Positions 33,901-45,166 of a DNA stretch of 51,415 bases are shown one piece after another. The first letter of the stretch is position 1; the number at the start of each line of letters is the position of its first letter. The notes beneath the pieces were generated by a model. It did no database searches. It was not told the origin of the DNA and saw nothing but the letters and a program-made list of their open reading frames with translations. The stretch is from Gallionellaceae bacterium. GTDB taxonomy: Bacteria > Pseudomonadota > Gammaproteobacteria > Burkholderiales > Thiobacillaceae. The position numbers were made by a program, and so were the translations under genes. The stretch covers positions 476,797-528,211 of the forward strand of contig JAQTLU010000001.1 of NCBI GenBank assembly GCA_028714735.1, written 5' to 3'.

Positions 33901-35124
33901 TTACTTGGCCTTGGCCGTCACCTCGATCTCGACCCGGCGATTCGGCTCCAGACACTCGATCAAGGCCTTTTTCGGCATCTTCATGTCGCACTGGACTACC
34001 GGCTGGGTGTCGCCGACGCCGCTGGTGATGATGACGCCGGGCTTCACGCCCTTGGCCACCAGGTAGGATTTGACCGAGCGGGCGCGCCGCTCGGACAGCT
34101 TGCGGTTGGCCGATGACTTGCCCGTGGCATCGGCATGGCCGACGATCTTGACTTGCTCGATCTCGCCCAGCGCCTTGATCCGGGCAGCGACATCGTCCAG
34201 GCGGATCTTGCCGGCCTTGGACAGATCCCTGATGCCCGACTTGCCGCTCTTGAACAGGGCATCGCCGGCCAGGACGATCTTGTCGTCCATGGCCGCGACC
34301 GGTTTGGCCTCGGCCGGCTTGGCTGCGGCTGCGGCGGGCGCAGCCGCGCCGACCTTGGGTACGAAACCGGCCATATTGGTCAGCAATTCCGGGCTGAACA
34401 TGTTGAAGCTGGCGACCGGGTCGGCCCCCCAGGGGCTGGAGGCGCCCGCCACGGTGGCAGGACGCCAGCCCAGCCAGGAATTCGTGGTCGCGGTCGTGCC
34501 GGTGGGGCTCATCATCGCGCCTGCCATGCCGGTGTACAGGGCCGGGTTCATGACGGTACCCATGAAATTCCAGGCCCGCGGGTCCATCCCGGCCATGGGC
34601 CAGCGGATATAGGTGTTGGGGTTCATGGTCGAGAGCATCAGATCCCAGACGCGCGGGTCCATCGGCATCATCGCCCAGCGCATCATCTTGCCGGGGTCGG
34701 AGAACTGGGTCAGCATGGCCGTGTAGAAGGCCGGGTCCATGCCCGCCTGCATCCAGCGCAGGTACAGGCTGGGATCGGCGAAGGCCATGTAGTTCTGCAC
34801 CGCCGCGGGGTTGGCCATGGAGTTCATCATATTGAGCCAGCCGCCCGGCTCCATCGCACCCTTCATGCCGGTGATGTAGAAACCCGGCTCAGTGACTGCA
34901 TTGCTCCAGGGCACGAACAGGCGCGGATCCTTGAAGGCGCTGCTGTTGTGGGTGAAATCGGTCATCCGCGTCATCCATTCCTCGGGGGTCTTCGGCGGCA
35001 CCGGCGCCGCCTGGCTGGCGACCGGCACCATCGGCCAGGGATAGACAACGGCGGGAACAGGGTCGGCCGCCTGGGCTGCAAACGCCGCAAACGCCAGGGC
35101 GAACAAGGGGGCGCGAAGTTTCAT
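33901..35124 (-). CDS. OmpA-domain envelope protein with Met-Asp-Pro/Arg-Trp repeats
   Basis: This is a 407-residue exported protein. A signal peptide (1-19) is followed by a Pro-rich stretch, a repeat region (about 62-200), an Ala/Pro/Lys linker (about 260-290) and a C-terminal OmpA-like peptidoglycan-binding domain (about 290-400). The domain has KIVGHADATGKSSANRKLS with the conserved Asp, and RRARSVKSYL with the conserved Arg. The repeat is built on RW-x4-MDP-x-[WFY] followed about ten residues later by [ND]P, with spacings of 26 and 25 residues between successive Arg-Trp pairs; I know no family with it. It is therefore a periplasmic or outer-membrane protein fixed to peptidoglycan. An AAGGAAG site precedes the ATG. 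It converges on the cbbQO operon. Confidence 0.88.
   Translation of the reverse strand: MKLRAPLFALAFAAFAAQAADPVPAVVYPWPMVPVASQAAPVPPKTPEEWMTRMTDFTHNSSAFKDPRLFVPWSNAVTEPGFYITGMKGAMEPGGWLNMMNSMANPAAVQNYMAFADPSLYLRWMQAGMDPAFYTAMLTQFSDPGKMMRWAMMPMDPRVWDLMLSTMNPNTYIRWPMAGMDPRAWNFMGTVMNPALYTGMAGAMMSPTGTTATTNSWLGWRPATVAGASSPWGADPVASFNMFSPELLTNMAGFVPKVGAAAPAAAAAKPAEAKPVAAMDDKIVLAGDALFKSGKSGIRDLSKAGKIRLDDVAARIKALGEIEQVKIVGHADATGKSSANRKLSERRARSVKSYLVAKGVKPGVIITSGVGDTQPVVQCDMKMPKKALIECLEPNRRVEIEVTAKAK
34530..34950 (-). repeat. Coding repeat region, 25-26-residue units
   Basis: The region encodes about four to five degenerate units. The two best full units run from the Arg-Trp of LYLRWMQAGMDP to that of KMMRWAMMPMDP (26 residues), and from there to that of TYIRWPMAGMDP (25 residues). 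Each has MDP, an aromatic residue two places later, Met or Leu after four more, and a second Asp/Asn-Pro. A weaker copy precedes (VPWSNAVTEPGFY) and one follows (MNPALYTGM). DNA identity between copies is moderate, so the repeat is old. Confidence 0.7.
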
Positions 35125-35251
35125 GGGACTTCCTTTCTGGTTATCCGGGACGGAAAATTAGGTTTCCCGCATATTCTAACAAAGCATAGGGGCAATGCAT
35201 TGACAGTCATCAAAGTGCAATGCAAGGCAAGCCGGCATCTGTTGCACATAA

Positions 35252-35281
35252 ACAAACGGGCCGGATGACCGGCCCGTTTGT
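35252..35281 (-). terminator. Intrinsic terminator of hppA
   Basis: Perfect 13-base arms ACAAACGGGCCGG and CCGGCCCGTTTGT flank the loop ATGA. On the minus strand the stem ends in GTTTGTTTATG, a T-rich tail. It lies 18 bases beyond the hppA stop. Confidence 0.9.
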
Positions 35282-35299
35282 GTCAGTGATCGCTCACAA

Positions 35300-37360
<2,061 letters not shown>

Positions 37361-37481
37361 TCATCTCCTTTAGGACAAAACATTAGCCGCGAACCGCCGC
37401 GCCCTGGACTAACCGCCGAATCACAGCACGCCAACAGAATATTAGGATTCTCTAATCCTGTTTTCACATCAAAAAAACGGC

Positions 37482-37703
37482 TCAAGGATAAGTTTTCCCG
37501 ATGACCAGGCCGCCCTCGAAACGGCTGCCCGGCGCAAAACCGAAAATCTCATCCAGGGCCAACTCCCTGATCAATCCATCCACCGCTGCCTGGCCGTGCT
37601 CCTTCATCACCTCGGACAGGATCAGCTTGGCCGAATTGGCGTTGTAGAAACCGCCAAAGTCGGCCTGCACCTTGAGCAACTGGCGGGCACGGTCGAGGGT
37701 CAT
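37482..37703 (-). CDS. Small conserved hypothetical protein between pfp and hppA
   Basis: This 73-residue soluble protein starts MTLDRARQLLKVQADFGGFY. It is mostly helical (about 3-14, 21-35 and 38-48) and ends in a loop plus strand (GSRFEGGLVIGKTYP). I recall similar small proteins beside pfp in related bacteria, but no function. The odd point is the start: the ATG lies only two bases past the T tract of the intrinsic terminator of pfp and has no Shine-Dalgarno sequence. It must be translated from readthrough transcripts, or from a leaderless or later start (a GTG at residue 12 is in frame). No promoter could be placed in the short gap. Confidence 0.75.
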   Translation of the reverse strand: MTLDRARQLLKVQADFGGFYNANSAKLILSEVMKEHGQAAVDGLIRELALDEIFGFAPGSRFEGGLVIGKTYP

Positions 37704-37705
37704 GG

Positions 37706-37733
37706 CAAAAAAGAGGGGCGCCGACGGCGCCCC
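37706..37733 (-). terminator. Intrinsic terminator after pfp
   Basis: On the minus strand the arms GGGGCGCC and GGCGCCCC with a three-base loop are followed by TCTTTTTT. It starts eight bases after the pfp stop and ends just before the ATG of the 73-residue gene. Confidence 0.92.
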
Positions 37734-37741
37734 TGCATTCC

Positions 37742-38998
37742 CTACAGCTTGAACTCGGGCAGCTTCTTGGCCACCGTCGCGTTCTTCATGGTCACGTATA
37801 CTGGCAGGCCGCCCTCGTACTTCGGGTAGTCCTCGCCCTGGATCAGGCCGGACAGGTAGTTGCGGCACTTGTTGGTGATGCCGTAGCCGTCCTTGCTGAT
37901 GAAGTCGCGCGGCATGAACTTCTCGACGTTGGCGACATCCTTCAGCTCGGCATAACCCAGCTTGTACTTGTAGGGCGTGTCGGACAGACGGACGATGGTC
38001 GGCATCACCGAGTTGTGGCCCTTGACCGCCAGCTCGACCGCCTTCTTGCCCAGTTCGTAGGCCTGCTTGACGTCGGTCTTGGAGGCGATGTGGCGGGCGG
38101 CGCGTTGCAGGTAATCGGCCACGGCCCAGTGGAACTTGTGGCCGAGGGCGTCCTTGATCATGTTGGCGACCACCGGGGCGGCACCGCCCAGTTGGGCATG
38201 ACCGAAAGCATCGCGGGTGCCCTGCTCGGCCAGGAACTTACCGTCCGGGTAGTGGCAGCCCTCGGACACGACGATGGTGCAATAGCCGTGTTCCTTGACC
38301 TTGGCATCGACCGCAGCCAGGAACTTCTTCTGGTCGAACTCGATTTCCGGGAACAGGATCACCACCGGGATGCCCTGGTCGGCGACCAGGCCGCCGGCGG
38401 CAGCGATCCAGCCGGCGTGGCGGCCCATCACCTCGACCACGAAGATCTTGGTCGAGGTCTTGGCCATCGAGCGCACGTCATAGGACGCTTCCAGGGTGGA
38501 TACGGCGATGTACTTGGCGACCGAGCCGAAGCCGGGGCAGCAGTCGGTGATGGGCAGGTCGTTGTCCACGGTCTTGGGCACGTGGATGGCCTGGATCGGG
38601 TAGCCCATGGCCTCGGACAACTGGCTCACCTTGTAGCAGGTGTCGGCCGAATCGCCGCCGCCGTTGTAGAAGAAGTAGCCGATGTTGTGGGCCTTGAACA
38701 CCTCGATCAGGCGCTCGTATTCGCGCCGGTTGGCTTCCAGCGACTTCAGCTTGAAGCGGCAGGAGCCGAAGGCGCCGGACGGGGTGGAACGCAGCGCGGC
38801 GATGGCGGCGTCGGATTCCTTGCTGGTATCGATCAGTTCCTCGGTCAGCGCGCCGATGATGCCGTTGCGGCCGGCGTAGACCTTGCCGATGACGTCGGAG
38901 TGCTTGCGCGCAGTCTCGATGACGCCGCAGGCAGAGGCGTTGATGACGGCGGTCACGCCACCAGACTGGGCATAGAAGGCGTTCTTTTTCTTCGCCAT
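37742..38998 (-). CDS. pfp: Pyrophosphate-dependent 6-phosphofructokinase
   Basis: This 418-residue enzyme interconverts fructose-6-phosphate + PPi and fructose-1,6-bisphosphate + Pi. Visible motifs are FYAQSGGVTAVINAS (nucleotide/PPi loop), FYNGGGDSADTCYKVSQ, where GGDS replaces the GGDGS of ATP enzymes, and HVPKTVDNDLPITDCCPGFG, whose Lys favours PPi. EVMGRHAGWIAAAGGL is the sugar-phosphate site. The ATG at 38998 follows an AAGGGGA site; a longer frame would add 33 residues overlapping the upstream gene. Because the reaction is reversible it can run toward gluconeogenesis and make PPi during CO2 fixation. It lies between two intrinsic terminators, with about 35 bases of leader. Confidence 0.95.
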   Translation of the reverse strand: MAKKKNAFYAQSGGVTAVINASACGVIETARKHSDVIGKVYAGRNGIIGALTEELIDTSKESDAAIAALRSTPSGAFGSCRFKLKSLEANRREYERLIEVFKAHNIGYFFYNGGGDSADTCYKVSQLSEAMGYPIQAIHVPKTVDNDLPITDCCPGFGSVAKYIAVSTLEASYDVRSMAKTSTKIFVVEVMGRHAGWIAAAGGLVADQGIPVVILFPEIEFDQKKFLAAVDAKVKEHGYCTIVVSEGCHYPDGKFLAEQGTRDAFGHAQLGGAAPVVANMIKDALGHKFHWAVADYLQRAARHIASKTDVKQAYELGKKAVELAVKGHNSVMPTIVRLSDTPYKYKLGYAELKDVANVEKFMPRDFISKDGYGITNKCRNYLSGLIQGEDYPKYEGGLPVYVTMKNATVAKKLPEFKL

Positions 38999-39032
38999 GT
39001 TCGTTTCCCCTTGTTGATCAGGCTTGCACATA

Positions 39033-39057
39033 AAAACGGGAACCCTGGGTTCCCGTA
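39033..39057 (-). terminator. Intrinsic terminator between the 123-residue gene and pfp
   Basis: On the minus strand the nine-base arms ACGGGAACC and GGTTCCCGT, with a three-base loop, are followed by TTTTTATG. It lies 11 bases after the 123-residue gene's stop and about 35 bases before the pfp ATG. Confidence 0.9.
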
Positions 39058-39068
39058 TCAATTCAATT

Positions 39069-39440
39069 TCAACTGGTGCCGGTTTCCTTGGCGCCAAGCT
39101 CTTGCTTGCGCAGGCGGGCCGCTTCTTCCTGCATCTTGAGGGTCGTCACCAGGCAGTCGCCCAGGTTGTCGTACTCCTCCTTGCCGGTCGAAAAGCGGTC
39201 CTTGACCGTCCAGAAGAACATGCTTCGGAACTTGTCCAGCGCGGTCTTGGAGACGACGAAGCGGCAGCGCTCCGCGTCTTCCCAGTACACGGCCGGGCAG
39301 ACCGTCAGTTCCCGGTCAGCCGGCATCAGGCGGATTTCCGTCTCCACTTCCTGAACCTCGACCGCGCAGCCATAACGCTCGCGCAGCGCGACGTCGAGCA
39401 GACGCAGCTCGACCTCGGTGAAGTCGGGGATCGCCGTCAC
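39069..39440 (-). CDS. Conserved hypothetical protein downstream of adk
   Basis: This 123-residue soluble protein begins with GTG two bases after the adk stop codon. The first half alternates helix and strand (FTEVELRLLDVALRERYG, VEVQEVETEIRL). The middle is an aromatic, Cys-containing region (VCPAVYWEDAERCRFVVSKT), followed by a charged helix (TTLKMQEEAARLRKQELGAK). There is no signal peptide or membrane segment. I do not recognise a characterised family; the close spacing implies co-transcription with adk and a role in the same cellular context. An intrinsic terminator follows. The start is supported by family-like folding from the first residues and by lack of space upstream. Confidence 0.78.
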   Translation of the reverse strand: MTAIPDFTEVELRLLDVALRERYGCAVEVQEVETEIRLMPADRELTVCPAVYWEDAERCRFVVSKTALDKFRSMFFWTVKDRFSTGKEEYDNLGDCLVTTLKMQEEAARLRKQELGAKETGTS

Positions 39441-39442
39441 GC

Positions 39443-40168
<726 letters not shown>

Positions 40169-40253
40169 TTACAGCCGGCTAGGGTAGTCAACCGCTACCC
40201 CCTTTGACAGTTAATTTTTTGTATCAAGTTATAAGGCTAGGTTATTACTGGCT

Positions 40254-41027
40254 TCAATACTCGGCGAACAGCCGGCGCACCGCCGCCAGATCGGCCTCGG
40301 TATCGACGCCGGGCGGCATGGCGTGGGCGATGGTCAGCACGGCGATGCGGTAACCGTGGTACAGGGCCCGCAATTGTTCGAGCGATTCGTATGCCTCGAT
40401 GGCGGGCCGGACCAGGGCCGGATAGGCCTTGAGAAAGCCGACCCGGTAGGCATACAGGCCGACATGGCGATAGACCGGCAGGCCCTCTGGCAGCACGCGC
40501 TCCGCGGCGTCGCCGGCCCAGGCATCCCGGGCCCACGGTATCGGTGCGCGGGAGAAGTAAAGGGCGTGGCCGTCCTTGTCCAGGACCACCTTCACCACGT
40601 TGGGATTCATCGCCTCGGCGATATCCTGCAGCGGATGGCAGACCGTGGCCATGGCCGCACCGGGCCGCTCGTGCAGCAGGATGGCCGTGGCCCGGATCAA
40701 TTCGGGGTCGATCAGGGGCTCGTCACCCTGGACGTTGACCACCACGGTGTCGTCCGGCCAGGCCATCTTCTCCGCCACCTCGGCCAGGCGGTCGGTGCCG
40801 GAGGCGCAGCCAGGCGAGGTCAGGCAGACTTCGAAGCCATGCGCCCGCGCGGCCTCGGCCACCGCCTCGTGGTCGGTCGCCACCCAGACCCCGTCCGCTC
40901 CGCTGGCCGCGGCACGCTCGGCCACCCGCACCACCATCGGCTTGCCGGCAATGTCGGCAAGCGGCTTGCCGGGCAGCCGGGTGGAGGCAAAACGGGCCGG
41001 CACCACGGCAACGAAGGCATGTTCCAT
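40254..41027 (-). CDS. kdsB: 3-deoxy-manno-octulosonate cytidylyltransferase
   Basis: This 257-residue enzyme activates KDO as CMP-KDO for lipid A and lipopolysaccharide core assembly. The nucleotide-binding start [19 protein letters not shown] is at residues 4-22. [28 protein letters not shown] (metal-binding Asp) and [10 protein letters not shown] are family motifs. The ATG at 41027 matches the family N-terminus; the longer frame would add 33 residues with no site. A GGGG sequence lies nine bases upstream. It is divergent from the diguanylate cyclase gene. Confidence 0.96.
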   Translation of the reverse strand: MEHAFVAVVPARFASTRLPGKPLADIAGKPMVVRVAERAAASGADGVWVATDHEAVAEAARAHGFEVCLTSPGCASGTDRLAEVAEKMAWPDDTVVVNVQGDEPLIDPELIRATAILLHERPGAAMATVCHPLQDIAEAMNPNVVKVVLDKDGHALYFSRAPIPWARDAWAGDAAERVLPEGLPVYRHVGLYAYRVGFLKAYPALVRPAIEAYESLEQLRALYHGYRIAVLTIAHAMPPGVDTEADLAAVRRLFAEY

Positions 41028-41105
41028 GAATAACCCCGCTGTCTTATCAAACACAATTTGTTTATGCTCCCGGAACCAACAAAAAATAGCCAGTCCCGCG
41101 GCGCT

Positions 41106-42314
41106 ATGAACAAAAACAATCAGCACCTGCCGAAGCGCATGTCCCGGCTCATCCTGCTGGGGTTCGTCCTATTGATCGGCCTGATGGCGGTCCTGGTGCT
41201 CAATTCAGTGATGCACATGCGGGCGCAGGATGCGCGGATCAGGGAGATCGTCGAGGTGCGCAACCACAAGATCCACCTGGCGACCGACCTGCTCATGGCC
41301 ACCTACAACCGGCACAACAGCCTGGTCTACCAGGTGATCGTGAACGATCCGTTCGAGCAGGACGATCACTTCCAGCAGTACATCAAATCGGGCTACGAGG
41401 TCGGCAAGGCGCGCAACGAACTGCGTGCGCTGGGCCTGGACGCCTTCGAGAAAGAAAAAATCGCCCAGCAGGACCAGTTGCTCAAGGACATCGTCGGCCT
41501 GCAGGAACACATCAGCGACCTGGCGCGCCAAGGCAGGATCGAGGAGGCCAGGAAGCAGATCGCCATTAACCTGCGGCCGTTCAACCTCGCCTTCATCGAC
41601 AGCGTCGGGCAACTCGTACATTACGAGCGTGACCTGATCCAGCGCGCGCTGGATGACACCCGGCGGGCCAGCCGGAGCGCCATCACCATCGACCTGGCGC
41701 TGGGACTGACCCTGATCCTGCTGGCCTGCGCGATCGCCTACTTCACCTACCGCCAGATGGGCCGTTACGCCAGCACCATCTGCGTCCAGATGGAGGCCCT
41801 GGAAATGACCGGCGTGCAATTGAAGCACGAGGCGACCCACGACCCCCTGACCGGCCTGCCCAACCGCAGCCTGTTCTACCACCGGCTGGTCGAGGCGCTG
41901 ACCCACGCCCGCCAGGAGAAGCTCAAGGCGACCGTGATCTACATCGACCTGGATGACTTCAAACCGGTCAACGACCGCTACGGCCACGCCGTGGGCGATC
42001 GCCTGCTGCAAGTCGTGGCCGAACGCCTGCTCGACTCCGTCCGCACCACCGACACCATTGCCCGTCTGGGCGGCGACGAATTCGCGGTGATCCTGCTGGG
42101 GGTCGGCGACCCGCAGCGGATCGCCCAGATCGAGCAGGAAATCAGGCGCAACATGACCATGCCCGTGCAACTGGATGGCATCGCCTTGCAACCGTCATGC
42201 AGTTGCGGCCATGCCGTCTTCCCGGATGACGGCGACGGCATGGACAACCTGCTCAACACGGCGGACACCCGCATGTACGAAGTCAAACGGATGCGAGCAA
42301 CCAGTTCCCGCTGA
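41106..42314 (+). CDS. Membrane-anchored diguanylate cyclase
   Basis: This 402-residue inner-membrane sensor has a transmembrane helix (about 14-34), a periplasmic four-helix-bundle-like region (about 40-195; long amphipathic helices such as [20 protein letters not shown]), a second helix (about 200-222) and a GGDEF domain (about 250-400). The active-site motif [12 protein letters not shown] is intact, with an RxxD inhibitory site (RTTD) five residues before GGDEF, so c-di-GMP synthesis with product inhibition is expected. The ligand is unknown. The start is uncertain: an ATG at 41058 is in frame, and neither has a good ribosome site. The 3' end overlaps the cobS 3' end by 32 bases on the opposite strand. 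Confidence 0.9.
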   Translation: MNKNNQHLPKRMSRLILLGFVLLIGLMAVLVLNSVMHMRAQDARIREIVEVRNHKIHLATDLLMATYNRHNSLVYQVIVNDPFEQDDHFQQYIKSGYEVGKARNELRALGLDAFEKEKIAQQDQLLKDIVGLQEHISDLARQGRIEEARKQIAINLRPFNLAFIDSVGQLVHYERDLIQRALDDTRRASRSAITIDLALGLTLILLACAIAYFTYRQMGRYASTICVQMEALEMTGVQLKHEATHDPLTGLPNRSLFYHRLVEALTHARQEKLKATVIYIDLDDFKPVNDRYGHAVGDRLLQVVAERLLDSVRTTDTIARLGGDEFAVILLGVGDPQRIAQIEQEIRRNMTMPVQLDGIALQPSCSCGHAVFPDDGDGMDNLLNTADTRMYEVKRMRATSSR

Positions 42315-43020
42315 GCAACAGCAGCAGCGCCAGGGTTTCCGTCACCTCGACCCCGGCACCCAGACAGTCACCGGTCATGCCACCGACACGGGTGGACAGG
42401 AACTGCCGCCAGCCCAGGATCAGCACAGGCACGGCGACCAGGACCGGCGCAAGCCACAGGGCCATGGCCACCAACCCGGCCAGCCAGCCCCAGGACACCC
42501 AGCCGCTGGTCTTCCAGGCGAAGCGCTCGCCCAGGCCCGGCTTGAGCGGCGGCAGGGTCTGCGACCACCACATCGCCCCCAGGCGTGCCCAGGCCGGGAT
42601 CAGGACCAGCGCCCAGAACCCCGCGCCCAACTTGATCAACAACATCAGCAGCACCAGCTTGGCGATCAGTTGCTGCATCAGGGCCAGGGCACCGAAGGCG
42701 CCCAGGTGGGGGTCGGCCAGGACTTCGAGAAAGCGCCCGCGGTCGCGATGGGCCGCCCCCAGGGCGTCGAACAGGTCGGCCAGACCGTCCAGATGCAGCC
42801 CGCCGGTCGACCACACCCAGACCCCCAGCGCCAGCAACGCCCCCAGCCAGGGATCGATTTGCGCCCCCAGCCAGGCCGCGCCGGCAACCAGGCTGCCGAG
42901 CAACAGACCGACGGCGGGGAACCACACCGCCGAACGCGCCAGGGCCCCGGCGTCGTATTCGAGCCGGACCGGCACCGGAATCCGGGTCAGGAACTGGAGG
43001 GCGAGAAAAAATCCGCGCAT
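42283..43020 (-). CDS. cobS: Adenosylcobinamide-GDP ribazoletransferase (cobalamin synthase)
   Basis: This 245-residue integral membrane enzyme joins adenosylcobinamide-GDP and alpha-ribazole (or its phosphate), the final step of the nucleotide-loop pathway. The start [20 protein letters not shown] is a family hallmark, as are the WSTGGLHLDGLADLFDALGA region (metal-binding Asp residues) and GMTGDCLGAGVEVTE near the C-terminus. Six to seven hydrophobic helices are present. The ATG at 43020 is chosen from the family N-terminus and lies inside the end of cobC (34-base overlap). It is last in the cobQ-cobU-cobT-cobC-cobS run. Confidence 0.95.
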   Translation of the reverse strand: MRGFFLALQFLTRIPVPVRLEYDAGALARSAVWFPAVGLLLGSLVAGAAWLGAQIDPWLGALLALGVWVWSTGGLHLDGLADLFDALGAAHRDRGRFLEVLADPHLGAFGALALMQQLIAKLVLLMLLIKLGAGFWALVLIPAWARLGAMWWSQTLPPLKPGLGERFAWKTSGWVSWGWLAGLVAMALWLAPVLVAVPVLILGWRQFLSTRVGGMTGDCLGAGVEVTETLALLLLLSGNWLLASV

Positions 43021-43610
43021 GTGTTGAGCCTCATCAGGATGGCGGCGTGGCCGGGCAGCAGCGAGACCTGGAACTGCGCCGCCTCGGGCAGGGCGAAACG
43101 AGACAGAGCGCCGGGCGGGATCGCCAACAGGTGCTGGAGCAGTATCCGCATCACCCCGGCATGACAGAGCAGCAGGCCATGGCCGCCCGCTTCCGCCGCC
43201 GACCAGGCCTCCCAGGCGGCGACGACGCGCTGCCGGAAGGCGACCAACGTCTCGCCGCCCGGCGCGACGGCATGATCGGCATAGCAATGGAAGGCCGCGT
43301 AGGTCTCGGGATGCGCGGCGGCGATCTCGGCCACCGATGCGCCCTCCCAGGCACCGAAGTCCATCTCCGCCATATCCGGCAGGATGGCCAAGGCCAGACC
43401 GCGCACCTCGGCCAGCGTTGCCGCCACATCACGGCAACGGCGCAAGGGCGACGCCGCGATACGGGTCAAGGGGCCGATCCGGTCGGCCACGGCCAGCACC
43501 TGCGCCCGGCCCCGCTCGGTCAGCGGCTCGTCGCTGCGACCGCGAAAGACGTGCGCCCGCCCCGCCACCTCACCGTGGCGCAATACGGTAATCAAGGTGG
43601 CCTCAGCCAC
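42987..43610 (-). CDS. cobC: Histidine phosphatase, probable alpha-ribazole phosphatase
   Basis: This 207-residue member of the phosphoglycerate-mutase-like superfamily has the RHGE motif ([10 protein letters not shown]) at about 9-18, [32 protein letters not shown] and [11 protein letters not shown]. All the catalytic His, Arg and Glu residues are visible. In this setting it should dephosphorylate alpha-ribazole-5'-phosphate or cobalamin-5'-phosphate in B12 assembly. The superfamily is broad, so the substrate call rests on position between cobT and cobS. It overlaps both: cobT by 8 bases and cobS by 34. That tight packing implies translational coupling. Confidence 0.88.
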   Translation of the reverse strand: MAEATLITVLRHGEVAGRAHVFRGRSDEPLTERGRAQVLAVADRIGPLTRIAASPLRRCRDVAATLAEVRGLALAILPDMAEMDFGAWEGASVAEIAAAHPETYAAFHCYADHAVAPGGETLVAFRQRVVAAWEAWSAAEAGGHGLLLCHAGVMRILLQHLLAIPPGALSRFALPEAAQFQVSLLPGHAAILMRLNTCADFFSPSSS

Positions 43611-44646
43611 CGCTCACGCCCGCCTCGGCAAAGGTGGCCATGCCGTTGTGCAGGGCGCAGGCCGAACGCAACAGCGACACCGCCACCGCCGCGCCGCTGC
43701 CCTCGCCCAGACGCATGCCCAGATCCAGCAACGGGCGCGCGTCGAGCGCCGCCAGCAACCGGGCATGGCCGGGTTCGGCGGAACCGTGACCGAACATCAG
43801 CCAGTCGCGCACGCCCGGATTGAGCCGCGTCGCCGCCAGCGCCGCTGCCGTGGCGATGAAGCCGTCCACCAGCACCGGCACACCATCGCGAGCGCAGGCG
43901 ATGTAGGCCCCGGCCAGCGCGGCCAGTTCGTAACCGCCCAGGCAGCGCAGGGCTTCCAGGGGTGCCTCGGCGTCGGCATGCAGGACCAGGGCGCGATCCA
44001 GCAGCGCGGCCTTGTGCGCTACGCCGGCACTGTCCAGACCGGTGCCCGGCCCGGCCAATTCGCGCCCGGACAGGCCCAGCAGCGCGCACGCCAGCGCCGC
44101 CGCCGCCGTGGTGTTGCCGATGCCCATCTCGCCGCCGACGTACAGTTCGGCCCCGGCCACCCGCGCCCGCTGCACGGAACGCCGGCCGGCGTCGAGGGCA
44201 GCGACCACGGCCGATTCGGTCATGGCCGGCCCGGTAGCCAGGTTAGCCGTGCCGTGGCCGGCCTTGTCCCAGACCACGCCGGGCATCGGCCCGGCCGCCA
44301 GACTGCCGACATCGACCACCTCCAAGGTGGCCCCCAGCGCCCGCGCCAAGACCGCGATGGCGGCGCCGCCAGCGACAAAATTGGCCAGCATCTGCTGGGT
44401 CACCGCCTGGGGAAAGGCCGACACGCCCTCCGCGACCACGCCGTGGTCGCCCGCGAACACGGCGATCCAGACTTGATCGACGCGGGGCCGGTCGCGTCCC
44501 TGCATGGCGGCCAGACTGATCGCCAGTTCTTCCAGACGACCGAGGCTACCGGGCGGCTTGGTCAGGTTGTCCTGGCGCACCCGCGCTGCCGCTGCGGTTG
44601 TTTCGTCCGGGGCTTGGATGGATTCCTCCCACCATGCTTCAGTCAT
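43603..44646 (-). CDS. cobT: Nicotinate-nucleotide-dimethylbenzimidazole phosphoribosyltransferase
   Basis: This 347-residue enzyme makes alpha-ribazole-5'-phosphate from nicotinate mononucleotide and 5,6-dimethylbenzimidazole. Typical landmarks are [33 protein letters not shown], the Gly-rich [13 protein letters not shown], and the C-terminal [11 protein letters not shown], which includes the catalytic Glu. The first Met gives the full family length. It overlaps cobU by 8 bases at the 5' end. In betaproteobacteria the lower base may be DMB or another benzimidazole; the sequence alone does not decide this. Confidence 0.96.
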   Translation of the reverse strand: MTEAWWEESIQAPDETTAAAARVRQDNLTKPPGSLGRLEELAISLAAMQGRDRPRVDQVWIAVFAGDHGVVAEGVSAFPQAVTQQMLANFVAGGAAIAVLARALGATLEVVDVGSLAAGPMPGVVWDKAGHGTANLATGPAMTESAVVAALDAGRRSVQRARVAGAELYVGGEMGIGNTTAAAALACALLGLSGRELAGPGTGLDSAGVAHKAALLDRALVLHADAEAPLEALRCLGGYELAALAGAYIACARDGVPVLVDGFIATAAALAATRLNPGVRDWLMFGHGSAEPGHARLLAALDARPLLDLGMRLGEGSGAAVAVSLLRSACALHNGMATFAEAGVSGG

Positions 44647-45166
44647 TGCTGGATTTTCCTTTCATGAATAGGGGCAAGCCGGCGGCCATGAACACCACTT
44701 CGTCTGCGATGACCGCCAATTCCTGGTTGAGCCAGCCGGCCTCGTCGACGAAGCGGCGGCTAAGCTCGCCCATCGGGATCACCCCGAGGCCGACCTCGTT
44801 GGCGACCAGGATGAGGCGCCGTGCCGGATCGCCGGCCACGGCCCGTGCTTGGGTCAGCAGCGCCGCACGGGCCTCGGCAAAGCCGGCGCCATCGTCGCGG
44901 CAGAGCCAGTTCGACAGCCACAGGGTCAGGCAATCCAGCACGATGCAGTCGGCGGCGTCGAAGGCGAGGTCCGGACGCAGGGGCGCTTCCCGCGTCAACC
45001 AGTGCGCAGGCCGTTCGGCCTGGTGCCGGGCGATGCGCTCGGCCATCTCGGCATCGCCGGCCTCGGCGGTGGCGACGTAGCCCACCGGCAGGCCCGAGGC
45101 CGTAGCCAAACGCTGGGCATAGCCGCTCTTGCCGGAACGGGCGCCGCCCAGGATCAGGGTCAACAT
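44639..45166 (-). CDS. cobU: Bifunctional adenosylcobinamide kinase / adenosylcobinamide-phosphate guanylyltransferase
   Basis: This 175-residue enzyme phosphorylates adenosylcobinamide and then attaches GMP. The P-loop [17 protein letters not shown] is at residues 5-21. The guanylylated His lies in [11 protein letters not shown], and [13 protein letters not shown] plus [15 protein letters not shown] are family motifs. The ATG at 45166 is chosen from the family start [14 protein letters not shown]. It overlaps the cobQ stop by 7 bases and the cobT start by 8. The presence of CobU allows salvage of imported cobinamide. Confidence 0.95.
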   Translation of the reverse strand: MLTLILGGARSGKSGYAQRLATASGLPVGYVATAEAGDAEMAERIARHQAERPAHWLTREAPLRPDLAFDAADCIVLDCLTLWLSNWLCRDDGAGFAEARAALLTQARAVAGDPARRLILVANEVGLGVIPMGELSRRFVDEAGWLNQELAVIADEVVFMAAGLPLFMKGKSSND

